The position numbers and the translations under genes are program-made. This document shows positions 1 to 7,800 of a DNA stretch of 9,408 nt, piece after piece. Origin of the DNA: Candidatus Iainarchaeum sp. (GTDB lineage Archaea > Iainarchaeota > Iainarchaeia > Iainarchaeales > JAAZKV01); NCBI GenBank assembly GCA_028702895.1, contig JAQVNZ010000028.1:1-9408 (forward strand), written 5' to 3'. The notes under the pieces are model-generated. The model ran no database searches, had not been told where the DNA came from, and saw only the letters and a program-made list of their open reading frames with translations. Position 1 is the first letter of the stretch. The number at the start of each line of letters is the position of its first letter.

Positions 1-3000
1 TGCGAATAAGATTTGTTTTGAATTTCTTATGCGCCGATTTAGAATATTGTGATTAGTTGCTATTCTAACTAAATCTCCTATTGAGTTATCTTGTGAATAA
101 CCACTAACTGTATCCGCTAGTATTGCAACATCATAATTTCCAATATATGCTGCAGCTCCGAGTTCTAATGCTTTTTTTCCAAGCTGGTTAGATGTGCTAC
201 AACTTTCAGCAAAAATTATTGGGGAATTATTCATTATAGGTAATTCATTATCTTCAAATAAATCTTTTTTTAGATTTGTATACTTCCCAAACAGATTAGT
301 GTAATTTATAACAAATCCATTATCTTCTCCGTGTGTTGAAATTATTATTTTATCCTTTGTTATAAATTCATTTATTAACAATTCTTTTGAATTTTTTGGG
401 GCTAAATAAAATGTATAATTTGGATTGTTAAAATATGTTAAATTTGAATAATTAGTGTCATTTACTGAGGCATATCCTAAATCAGAATATTGTCCGATTT
501 GTAAAATTTTTGGAAATATTTTTGCGATGGCTGGATAATTAATCCCATTTTCTTCTGGGATAAAAACGCTTGAATAATACGGGAAGTCAGGATAATAAAA
601 ATGGCTTGTTTTTTCTTGAGTTGTTTTATACAAGTCTCTTTGTAAATAATCAAATACGAAGGATAGGTCTGATTGAGGAATTCTTCCAACTGATAAATTA
701 ACAAATTCTTTGGTATTAGTACTACCGTAATAATAGGGGTCTAAAATATATCCGTTTAATGGATCAAATATAACATCATCTTCTGAAAAATACCCTGCAA
801 TATTACTCATGTCCCCAATAATAAATAAGTATTTGAATTGCGATTTATTGTATGCTTGTAAAATAATCTTTTTTGTATCTTCATATTTTTTATTAAGCAC
901 AAGTTCGTTTTCATTTTTTGTATTTGGTGTTGGGTTTTTGCGCAGTCCAATTATTTTTTGAAATATTTTTTCACCATCGTCATTTTCTCCGGATTTAAAA
1001 AATAGGTTATTATCTAAATCGAAAGTATATTTTTGTCGCATAATTTTATTTAGAGAATCTAGTGTCCAATAATTAAAATCTATATAATTAAATAAAAACG
1101 AATTTTCTTTTTTTGTAAAATTAAATAAATATGTTTTTTCATCAAAATTAATTCTTGGATAAAATTTAATTGAACAATCATAATTTTCTTTGTTTAATTC
1201 TATTTCGTTTTTTGATAAATTTAATTTATTAATTTTACAACTATTAGTATAAAAATTTTGACTTTTATATTCTAATTTTTGACTTATTGCAGAAACGATA
1301 TGAGTATCAATTGTTTTTGAACAGGTTGAATTTATTTCACTAGCTAATTCATTATCTGAACAAAATGTTATAATAGTCCTATTTTTATCATTTAAATTAA
1401 TTTCATATTCAACAATATCTAATTTAAAATCTTTTTCTTTTAATTCAAAATTTTCTAAACAAGTTAGGGTTGTTCTGTTTGTAACTGAACAAACCTGTTT
1501 GTCTGAATCTAAATTAAATGTATCTAGATATTGAAAATTATATTCATTATCAAAAAAGAAATGATTGCTGCCAAAAATTGTTGGTGTTACGTTTAATACT
1601 CCGTTATGATTATACAAATTTTCGATATTTTGACCATTCTCTAATAAGATTTCTTTTCTACTAAGTTCTTTTTGAAAAAATTCTTCTGAAGAATAAACAT
1701 AAAAGTTTGAATAATTTTCGTCAAAACTATCAAATAACAAAATTTTGTTTTTATTAAGCATGAATGGAATTACTAATTCGTCTCCGGTAAGATAAAAAGA
1801 ACTATGAGGATGGTCTGATTGAAAAAAATATGATATATTTAAACTAGCCCAGTTTGAACCTCTTAATTTTTGTGGTTCGCCTAATAAGTAAGCATCTTCG
1901 GTATATGTTGGAACAAAAGTATAATCCCAATTTTTTTGTTGTGCGATTAATTTTAGTAGTTCTTCATCTCCAGAATTTTCTGCAACAAGTATTAATCCTG
2001 GTTTGGTTACTTGTAAAGTCATTTTAATATTTTTTGGATTTGGGTCTAAAAAATTTGTTAATTCTATATTAAATGGGATAGAATATTCTTTATTATAATC
2101 AATATTACTCGCATCGATTGTAATGTTTAATATAATTGGTTTTTTTATGAGTATTCCTCTTTCAATTAAATTATCAAGAATTTTTTTATCAAATTTTTCT
2201 TCTAAAACTCGTTGGCTTCTTAAAACAATATCTGAAGAATTTGAAATATTTTGATTATTTAAATAAAATTCTACTATTGGTTCTTCATCTTTTGATATTT
2301 TTTTATTTATTTTATATTTTAATGCTTGTCTATCTAGGATGTAAGCATTTTCTAGTGCATAACTTATTTTATCTAAGGGGATTGTTTCATTTTTTGTATC
2401 TGTTTGTGTTATTGTTATATTAGTGTTATTTGAATAATTTTTGAATAATTTTTCATCATTTAAAACGAAAAGAGTATTGCCTATTTTATTTTTTTCATTT
2501 ACTGAAAGATTGATAGTTCTTTGGTTTGAGAGGATGTTTTCTAATTCTTTAAAGTTTATTTCTAATTCTTCTTCAAAATTTTTGAATGTGAACATGTCTT
2601 TTACATATCCGTCTTCGTTTAATAATATTAATTTGTATTCTTCATTTTCAAAGAAAAATTTTTTGTTTTGAATAAGTGAATCAGTAAAATCAACTGATTG
2701 AATAGTTGTCCCGGCTAGGACATTAATGCTTGTTTTTTTTATTGTTTCTCCATTTTTTACTAAATAAAGTTCGCCTTTGTAACTTGTTTTACTTTTTAAT
2801 ACAAAGTTTAATTTTTCTTCATTTAAATTTACAGTTTTTTTTAAGGGTTTAAATTCTTCTTCTATTTTTTGAGCATTAAGTAGATCATCAATATTTGTAA
2901 AAGCATAAACTATTTCTGGCGGATTTGTCGTATTGATGATTTCTTGTAATTTTTCTTCGTTACCATTTAAAAAAAAAGTGTTTACTTTGTTATGAATTAT

Positions 3001-3402
3001 TGTAGATTGATTATTTGTAATTAATTGGTTATATTTAACTTCTGGGATAGTTAATGTTTTTACATTTTCGCTTATTGTTGTGCCGTCTTTTAATTTAACT
3101 TCAAATGAAAAATCAATTGTTTTGTCGTGTTGTTTTACTAAAAATAATGGGTCGTCTTTTATTACTTCGTATGTGACGTTTCCTTGAAAATAAACTTGAT
3201 TTGCGCTACTTGCCATTTCTTTTGGAATATAAACATAGATTAGATTATTTTCATCAAATTTGAAATGGTGGTTTTCGTTTGAATTGTTTGTTAAAATAGT
3301 GTAACCAAAATAAATAATGAGGGTGATTAAAAGTAAAATAATTGCGATTAAAATGATTTTTGTTTTAATTGAAAAAGTAATCTGGTCTTTACTAAGTGGC
3401 AT
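1..3402 (-). CDS. Membrane-anchored gingipain-like (C25) cysteine peptidase, 3' end cut by window
   Basis: The frame is open from ATG at 3402 to base 1 (1134 codons, no stop), so the C-terminus is missing. An in-frame TAA at 3408-3406, two codons upstream, fixes this ATG as the first possible one. Residues 16-34 form one hydrophobic helix after a Lys-containing N-tail, so a signal anchor with the bulk outside is likely. Residues 35 to about 790 are Asn-rich, beta-type sequence of unknown family with many N-X-S/T sequons; six cysteines (638, 648, 681, 694, 722, 743) are the only ones before the active site. From about 790 the sequence follows peptidase C25: FIIGDM (861-866), a DPLNGYILDP stretch, VGRIP (905-909), STHGEDNG with His1024, and FAESCSTS with Cys1068, then a GAAAYIGN strand. 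The His-then-Cys order is that of clan CD. The substrate is unknown. The VIT-like gene lies 63 bases upstream on the same strand. The C25 call is good; the N-terminal two thirds is unassigned. Confidence 0.85.
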   Translation of the reverse strand, partial: MPLSKDQITFSIKTKIILIAIILLLITLIIYFGYTILTNNSNENHHFKFDENNLIYVYIPKEMASSANQVYFQGNVTYEVIKDDPLFLVKQHDKTIDFSFEVKLKDGTTISENVKTLTIPEVKYNQLITNNQSTIIHNKVNTFFLNGNEEKLQEIINTTNPPEIVYAFTNIDDLLNAQKIEEEFKPLKKTVNLNEEKLNFVLKSKTSYKGELYLVKNGETIKKTSINVLAGTTIQSVDFTDSLIQNKKFFFENEEYKLILLNEDGYVKDMFTFKNFEEELEINFKELENILSNQRTINLSVNEKNKIGNTLFVLNDEKLFKNYSNNTNITITQTDTKNETIPLDKISYALENAYILDRQALKYKINKKISKDEEPIVEFYLNNQNISNSSDIVLRSQRVLEEKFDKKILDNLIERGILIKKPIILNITIDASNIDYNKEYSIPFNIELTNFLDPNPKNIKMTLQVTKPGLILVAENSGDEELLKLIAQQKNWDYTFVPTYTEDAYLLGEPQKLRGSNWASLNISYFFQSDHPHSSFYLTGDELVIPFMLNKNKILLFDSFDENYSNFYVYSSEEFFQKELSRKEILLENGQNIENLYNHNGVLNVTPTIFGSNHFFFDNEYNFQYLDTFNLDSDKQVCSVTNRTTLTCLENFELKEKDFKLDIVEYEINLNDKNRTIITFCSDNELASEINSTCSKTIDTHIVSAISQKLEYKSQNFYTNSCKINKLNLSKNEIELNKENYDCSIKFYPRINFDEKTYLFNFTKKENSFLFNYIDFNYWTLDSLNKIMRQKYTFDLDNNLFFKSGENDDGEKIFQKIIGLRKNPTPNTKNENELVLNKKYEDTKKIILQAYNKSQFKYLFIIGDMSNIAGYFSEDDVIFDPLNGYILDPYYYGSTNTKEFVNLSVGRIPQSDLSFVFDYLQRDLYKTTQEKTSHFYYPDFPYYSSVFIPEENGINYPAIAKIFPKILQIGQYSDLGYASVNDTNYSNLTYFNNPNYTFYLAPKNSKELLINEFITKDKIIISTHGEDNGFVINYTNLFGKYTNLKKDLFEDNELPIMNNSPIIFAESCSTSNQLGKKALELGAAAYIGNYDVAILADTVSGYSQDNSIGDLVRIATNHNILNRRIRNSKQILFA

Positions 3403-3423
3403 ATATTAATTAAGAATTGTATT

Positions 3424-3431
3424 CTTTTAAG
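3424..3431 (-). promoter_or_regulatory. TATA-like box for the C25 gene, possibly leaderless
   Basis: The minus strand reads CTTAAAAG, preceded by AAA, a reasonable archaeal TATA box with a purine-rich BRE-like flank. Its centre lies about 26 bases before the A of the ATG at 3402, the usual archaeal TATA-to-start distance. Transcription would then begin at or next to the start codon, giving a leaderless mRNA. This fits the absence of a Shine-Dalgarno site. The background is A+T-rich, so chance is a real alternative. Confidence 0.4.
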
Positions 3432-3465
3432 TTTATTGTTAAGTTAATTTTTTTGAAAATTTTTT

Positions 3466-3942
3466 TTAAATAAGTAATTGAGCAATCATTGTTCCAGCAA
3501 TTTGGGTTAGTACTATTACCATTATGGCTATTGCTAAATGTTCTATTAATTTGTTTAAAATTTTTTCTTTTTTCTCTTTTGCAATATTATAACTAATAAA
3601 AGAAATTATTATTAACCCTATAAAAATATTTAGAATTATTGCGATATGTAATTCTAAAAAAATAATTGGTAAGATAAAGAATAGTGTTGTAAAAAATTTT
3701 CCAATAAAAGTTGCAATAGTTGATTCCCAAGCTTCTTTATGAGTTATTTTTTTATTACCTTCTTGAGAAATGTGTATTCCTAAAGCATCACTCATGGAAT
3801 CGGCTATGGCCATAGTTAAAAGACCACTAATAACTATTAGTACTGAATTAGTGCTAGCACTTAATCCAACCATTAAACCTAGCGAAGTTATTACTGCTGA
3901 TGTTAGTGAGAAATCAATTCCTAATTTTAATGAAGCTTTCAT
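3466..3942 (-). CDS. Small VIT1/CCC1-like membrane protein, possible metal-ion transporter
   Basis: A 158-aa, almost wholly hydrophobic protein with about five membrane helices (roughly residues 13-30, 33-54, 79-97, 100-120 and 135-156). The first half, GLMVGLSAS, then an SGLLTMAIADSMSDALGIHIS-type stretch at 39-59, is the pattern of the VIT1/CCC1 family, where a glycine-rich helix is followed by a helix with acidic residues (here Asp48 and Asp52) and a polar loop (His57, Glu61, His68, Glu70, Glu73). Family members that are characterised move Fe2+ or Mn2+ across membranes. At 158 aa it is shorter than classical VIT1 and its helix 2-3 loop is only about 24 residues, so the long cytoplasmic metal-binding domain is absent. 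It resembles reduced archaeal versions, and transport is inferred, not shown. It lies 68 bases after the archaeosortase stop and 63 before the C25 gene; a functional link to either is not evident. Confidence 0.78.
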   Translation of the reverse strand: MKASLKLGIDFSLTSAVITSLGLMVGLSASTNSVLIVISGLLTMAIADSMSDALGIHISQEGNKKITHKEAWESTIATFIGKFFTTLFFILPIIFLELHIAIILNIFIGLIIISFISYNIAKEKKEKILNKLIEHLAIAIMVIVLTQIAGTMIAQLLI

Positions 3943-3979
3943 AATATCGAGTTTATTTTAATTATTTAATATATTATTC

Positions 3980-3989
3980 TTTTTATATA
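3980..3989 (-). promoter_or_regulatory. TATA-like box upstream of the VIT-like gene
   Basis: The minus strand reads TATATAAAAA, close to the archaeal TATA consensus. A start about 26 bases downstream (near 3959) would leave a leader of roughly 17 bases before the ATG at 3942, with no Shine-Dalgarno motif in it. A second, weaker AT box (minus ATTAAATAAT, 3961-3970) is closer to the leaderless spacing, so which one is used is uncertain. Confidence 0.35.
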
Positions 3990-4010
3990 TTAATTTTTTT
4001 ATTTCATATT

Positions 4011-4673
4011 TTAATATTTATTTTTTTGATTTATTTGTTTTTTTGATTTATTTGTTGTATTGCTAAAATAAAACCATGTGACATAAAAACCAATTATGTA
4101 TACAAAGAGTATTGCTCTAAACAAAAAATCGTGTGAAAATTCTATTATGCTAGTTTCTTGGGTTAATATAATATTAATTGTAATCCAAATCCTAATAAAA
4201 TTAAATACTAGTCCACTAAAAATTCCTGCGATTATTCCAATAATTTTTTGTTTCCATGCTATTCCTAATGTTGCAAGTATGGTGCTTATTAGAATAATTA
4301 TTTCTAGTATTCCTGTGCATAGCCATGAAATAATGATTTGTTTTTCATTAATAAAAAAAGAATAAACCATTTCATTTCCAGTAGTTTCATACATTCCTTT
4401 TTCGGTAATATTAATTCCTTGTAATTTTAGTAATGTTTCACTAGTGTTTCCTGTAAATTCTTTTAAATTATTTTCAAAAGGACTAATGGTTATACTAAAA
4501 AAAAGGTAGAAAAATATGAAGATTAGGATAAAGAAACTAAATTGTTTTTTTGTACTAGAAAGAATTTTTTCTTCTTGTTTAGAAAAAAAGTTTTTTAATT
4601 GACTAATTTCGGTTTCAAATTTTTTTTTTCTAATTATTTTTTCCCGATTATTTTTTAAATTGTTTTTCTTCAT
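4011..4673 (-). CDS. Exosortase/archaeosortase family protein
   Basis: A 220-aa membrane protein with the three family signatures in order: WLCTGILE with Cys119 at the start of a helix, FNFIRI with Arg161 inside a later helix, and SHD with His181 before the last helix. Cys-Arg-His is the proposed catalytic triad of exosortases and archaeosortases, which cut a C-terminal Gly/Pro-motif-helix-basic tail from secreted proteins and, in the studied haloarchaeal ArtA case, link them to lipid. Helices are at about 45-63, 113-136, 143-169 and 185-203. Residues 1-43 are strongly basic and probably cytoplasmic, and residues 64-110 form an outer loop. It is short compared with eight-helix bacterial exosortases but normal for small archaeal ones. 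It starts 174 bases after the giant caspase-like gene and precedes the VIT-like gene. No target with a sorting tail is visible in the window; the C25 protein's missing C-terminus could carry one. The subfamily is not assigned. Confidence 0.9.
   Translation of the reverse strand: MKKNNLKNNREKIIRKKKFETEISQLKNFFSKQEEKILSSTKKQFSFFILIFIFFYLFFSITISPFENNLKEFTGNTSETLLKLQGINITEKGMYETTGNEMVYSFFINEKQIIISWLCTGILEIIILISTILATLGIAWKQKIIGIIAGIFSGLVFNFIRIWITINIILTQETSIIEFSHDFLFRAILFVYIIGFYVTWFYFSNTTNKSKKQINQKNKY
4021..4054. repeat. Perfect 17-bp tandem duplication at the 3' end of the archaeosortase gene
   Basis: TTTTTTTGATTTATTTG occurs at 4021-4037 and again directly at 4038-4054 on the plus strand. It lies inside the last codons of the archaeosortase. 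Seventeen is not a multiple of three, so the copies are read in different frames: the first copy in transcription gives NKSKK, the second QINQKN. With a single copy the frame would reach TAA straight after NKSKK. The duplication therefore seems to have added the final eight residues. Confidence 0.85.
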
Positions 4674-4694
4674 TATAAAATAATAGTCTTTATC

Positions 4695-4702
4695 CTTTTT
4701 AA
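4695..4702 (-). promoter_or_regulatory. TATA-like box for the archaeosortase gene, possibly leaderless
   Basis: The minus strand reads TTAAAAAG, flanked upstream by CAAA. Its final G is 22 bases before the A of the ATG at 4673, the same distance as the G of CTTAAAAG before the C25 gene. Its centre is about 26 bases from the ATG, fitting a leaderless start. An alternative is the AATTTTATAAAATT palindrome at 4743-4756, which would give a leader of about 50 bases. Confidence 0.33.
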
Positions 4703-4819
4703 TTTGTTTTATTGAACTTATTTATTAATTTTTAAGTTTTTTAATTTTATAAAATTAATAATTTTTTATTTGAATTAAATTGCAATTTTTTTAAGAAATA
4801 TGTTTTTATAAGTTGGGTT

Positions 4820-4848
4820 ATTTTATTAAAATTATTTTGTAATAAAAT
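4820..4848. terminator. AT-only inverted repeat directly after the giant gene, possible 3' hairpin
   Basis: ATTTTATTA at 4820-4828 and TAATAAAAT at 4840-4848 are perfect 9-bp inverted repeats with an 11-base loop. The right arm overlaps the last base of the stop codon (TAA, 4850-4848 on the minus strand). The stem has no G-C pair and is not followed by a strong T-run on the transcribed strand, so as a terminator it would be weak. The position is suggestive, but AT-rich DNA makes such repeats by chance. The rest of the 174-base gap (4674-4847) shows only AT-rich promoter-like sequence. Confidence 0.3.
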
Positions 4849-7800
4849 TAATCAGTAGACTTGCTAATAATCGTTCCTGCTGTTTGTTCATTATACGCGC
4901 TGCCTAGGCCAACACTTTTTGATGCAAAAATTATTCTTTCGCTAAATAAGTTTACAATATTTGGATCAAAATATTCCATAGTAGCATCATAATAAGAGAT
5001 TTTTTTATTAGTAATTGGATCAATGCTAAATGCTGAATATCTATCTGTAAAACTTTTAGTTCGGATAATGTGAGGGTCTTTAAAAATTGCTGTCCAGACA
5101 CCATTTTGTAATTCTTCTTTTTCGACTGCAAGTTCTCCTGTTTTTGTTGAACCGATAAAAATTCCGTTGTCTAATTGTGTTGATAATATTTCACAAGTGT
5201 TTCCACTATAACAACTATCTGCAATAAAAACTATGTTTCCTTGCATTGTTTGTAATATGTTTCCTACCTCGTTTATTGGGATTATATTTCGAGCATCTGA
5301 AATTTTTTGAACATGTTGTGCTAAATCTTCTGAACCAAAATCAGTAATTTTTGTTGAATTAAAAAAATTAATTTCATTAGGGGGTATTGTATTTTTTGGT
5401 GCGAAATAAAAATTATTTTTTAATTCACCGGAAAAAAGTCCACTTTCTGTATAAGTGTGACCTGCATAAAATAGTATTAGTGTTTCATCAGATTTAATTG
5501 TTTGAGTAATATTTTTTAAATTTGTTAAAAAAGTTTCTTTAGTTGGATCTGTAATGCCTAAAATATTTTCTTGAGGTATTCCTTGGTTTAAAAAATAGTT
5601 AATCATTACTTTTGAATCATTATCTGAAAATGCTAGGTTAAGATTGGGATCATCATAATTTTTTTGAGAAATACAAAGAACTTTGACTTTTGTTGGTTTA
5701 TTTGCAAGTGTTTGATCAATACTTTTTAATTTATCAGACATATTATCAAATTGATTTAATTGTAATAGTGGATCTTTTTTGTTTCCACTAACTAATTTTT
5801 TCATACCTATTTCCCTAAATCCAGATTTAATAATTGCAGGATTTTTTTGAGTTGTGTTAACAATATCTTCTATTAAATTTGCTTTTATTTTTTCTAATTG
5901 GGTTTTATAATTTTGTAATGGTCTTAACATTTCTTTGTTTTTCCATGCTAGATCCATGGCTTCTTGTGAAGTTAATTCTTGTCCTGTGGGTGAAATATAT
6001 TTTGTTCCGCCAAATAAACTAGATGTTTTTTTCCAAGTTGCAACATTTGTAGAATCCATACCATTAGCAAAAAATCTATCGATGTCTTGATTATTATATT
6101 CAATACTTTTATCAACCCAATAAATTATTCTTTCTTTATCGGGGGTTGTTAAATTATATTTTGAAATAATTTCTTTTGTTTTATCTAAAGTTAAATTATT
6201 TCTATATTGTGAAAGTTCATCCATGGCAAAATCTGCTAAATCGCTTGAAGTAACCATTGAGTTTTTTGGAAAATAAAAATATATTACATTGTCTCCATGT
6301 AATTTTTGTTCTATTGCAAATATTCTTTTATTTTGTTTCATTGCTTCTTCAATTTGTATAATATATTTAGGTTCTAATGCTGGTACATTTTTCAAAGCAT
6401 ATACTATTCCATTTAAACTAACTTGGGCTGAATCATAACCAATAACTCTAACCCCGCCAATTTTTGAAAAATCTCCAGTTAGCTTTAATTTTGAAAAATT
6501 TTCAATTATTTTTACTTGGGCTCCATTATCCCAAATAGATGGGTCGCGACTAAAACTTAGTGCTACTTCTAATTCTTCCGATTCAACTAATGCTGGATAA
6601 TCATCTAAACTTTCTAAAAATGGTTCATACTTAAAATCTCCAAGTGCAATATCCTCTCCGCCAGCTGAAGCAAGTCCTTGTTTAAAACGATAATCCCCTT
6701 CGTTAAGAAAAGCTATTACTTCCTCAGTAACTATTGGTTTTATTTGAGTGTTCATAACATCCATTGGAGCGTCATGTTGTGAAGGAAATATTTGATAACC
6801 AACAACTCGCGCAATCATTTCATTAACAATTGTTTTATCAGGATTTGTTGCATATTGTGGCCAAAATATTAAAAATTGTCTTTTTCTTTCAGGCCGAGCT
6901 GGATCAGTTAATATTTTTTGTATTATTTGTTCTTTTTTTACCAGGTCTCCAAAATCCCAAGCACGATGAGTTTTTTCATGCTTTAGGGTAGCTTTAACTT
7001 TGGTTACATTTATTTGTCCATTGTCTAAATAATATGGGTTATCTACAGGGATAGTTATTCTTTTTGTTGTTGGAGAATAACAACCTCTTGATGTACAAAG
7101 AGAACCTTTTAAATTTCTAAATATTAAAAACTCTTCTTGTGTCATAAAATCAATTTTTTCTTCAGGAACAGTTTCAGGTAGAAGTTCTTTTGGAATAATT
7201 TGATTTATTGACTCAATTTTAATTGGGTTACTAGTTGATTTTGTCAAAACAACAATTTCTTCAGACGCAACTCTAATAATATCGCCATCTTCAAGAATTG
7301 CGCTTCCATTTGTTATAAGTGGTTTTCCATTCAAAAATGTTCCACTTTTACTACCTCGATCTACAACAATAAGTTCTCCTTTTGATCTGGAATAATAAAC
7401 ATACGCATGTCGTTTGCTTGAACGAGGATCAGAAGTTGAAATAACATTTTTGTTATATTGATCTGAATTTCTACCAATCCTTGCAACCCCACTATTTGGG
7501 CCAATTTCAAGTTCAATTCCTTTTCCTCTAAGAATATATTTTTTTGGAGAGCTAATTTGGAATACATCACTATCTTCTCCAAAACTAACTACGTCTCCTT
7601 CATTAAGCATAGTTCTTTCAGTTATAATATTTTCATTCAATTTTATTTTTCCATTTCCTATATTTTCAAGAAATGTTGATTTACCATCAAAACTAATTTT
7701 TGCTTGAGCTCGACTTATTTTTACACTATCTAATATTAAATCATTAGAAGATTCTCGGCCTATTTTTAATCCATCGCTTAGGTAAAAAATTCCTTCTTTG

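Noticed and set aside
361..420. FYLAPKN in the C25 protein resembles FYFAPKN in the caspase-like domain
   Set aside because: It lies before the catalytic His in one protein and after it in the other, so the two are not at equivalent fold positions; probably coincidence.
477..704. 75-codon open frame on the minus strand
   Set aside because: It overlaps the C25 gene in another frame, in the conserved region around VGRIP; a shadow frame.
2241..2671. Two short plus-strand open frames (2241-2423 and 2441-2671)
   Set aside because: Both are antisense to the long minus-strand C25 gene. Their Leu/Phe/Tyr-rich translations come from AT-rich antisense sequence.
3412..3445. AAGAAT-TGT-ATTCTT inverted repeat (3412-3426) and repeated TTAAGTT (3427-3433 and 3439-3445) in the gap before the C25 gene
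   Set aside because: They are short and low-complexity in AT-rich DNA and overlap the TATA-like box; there is no support for an operator.
3770..4365. Plus-strand open frames at 3770-3961 and 4096-4365
   Set aside because: They are antisense to the VIT-like and archaeosortase genes, which have clear family motifs on the minus strand.
4674..4847. Possible small RNA or small gene in the 174-base gap
   Set aside because: I see no open frame with a plausible start and no G-C-containing structure; the sequence is almost entirely A and T.
4848..4950. C-terminal archaeosortase sorting signal on the giant protein
   Set aside because: The last residues (SAYNEQTAGTIISKSTD) contain no Gly/Pro motif, hydrophobic helix or basic tail.
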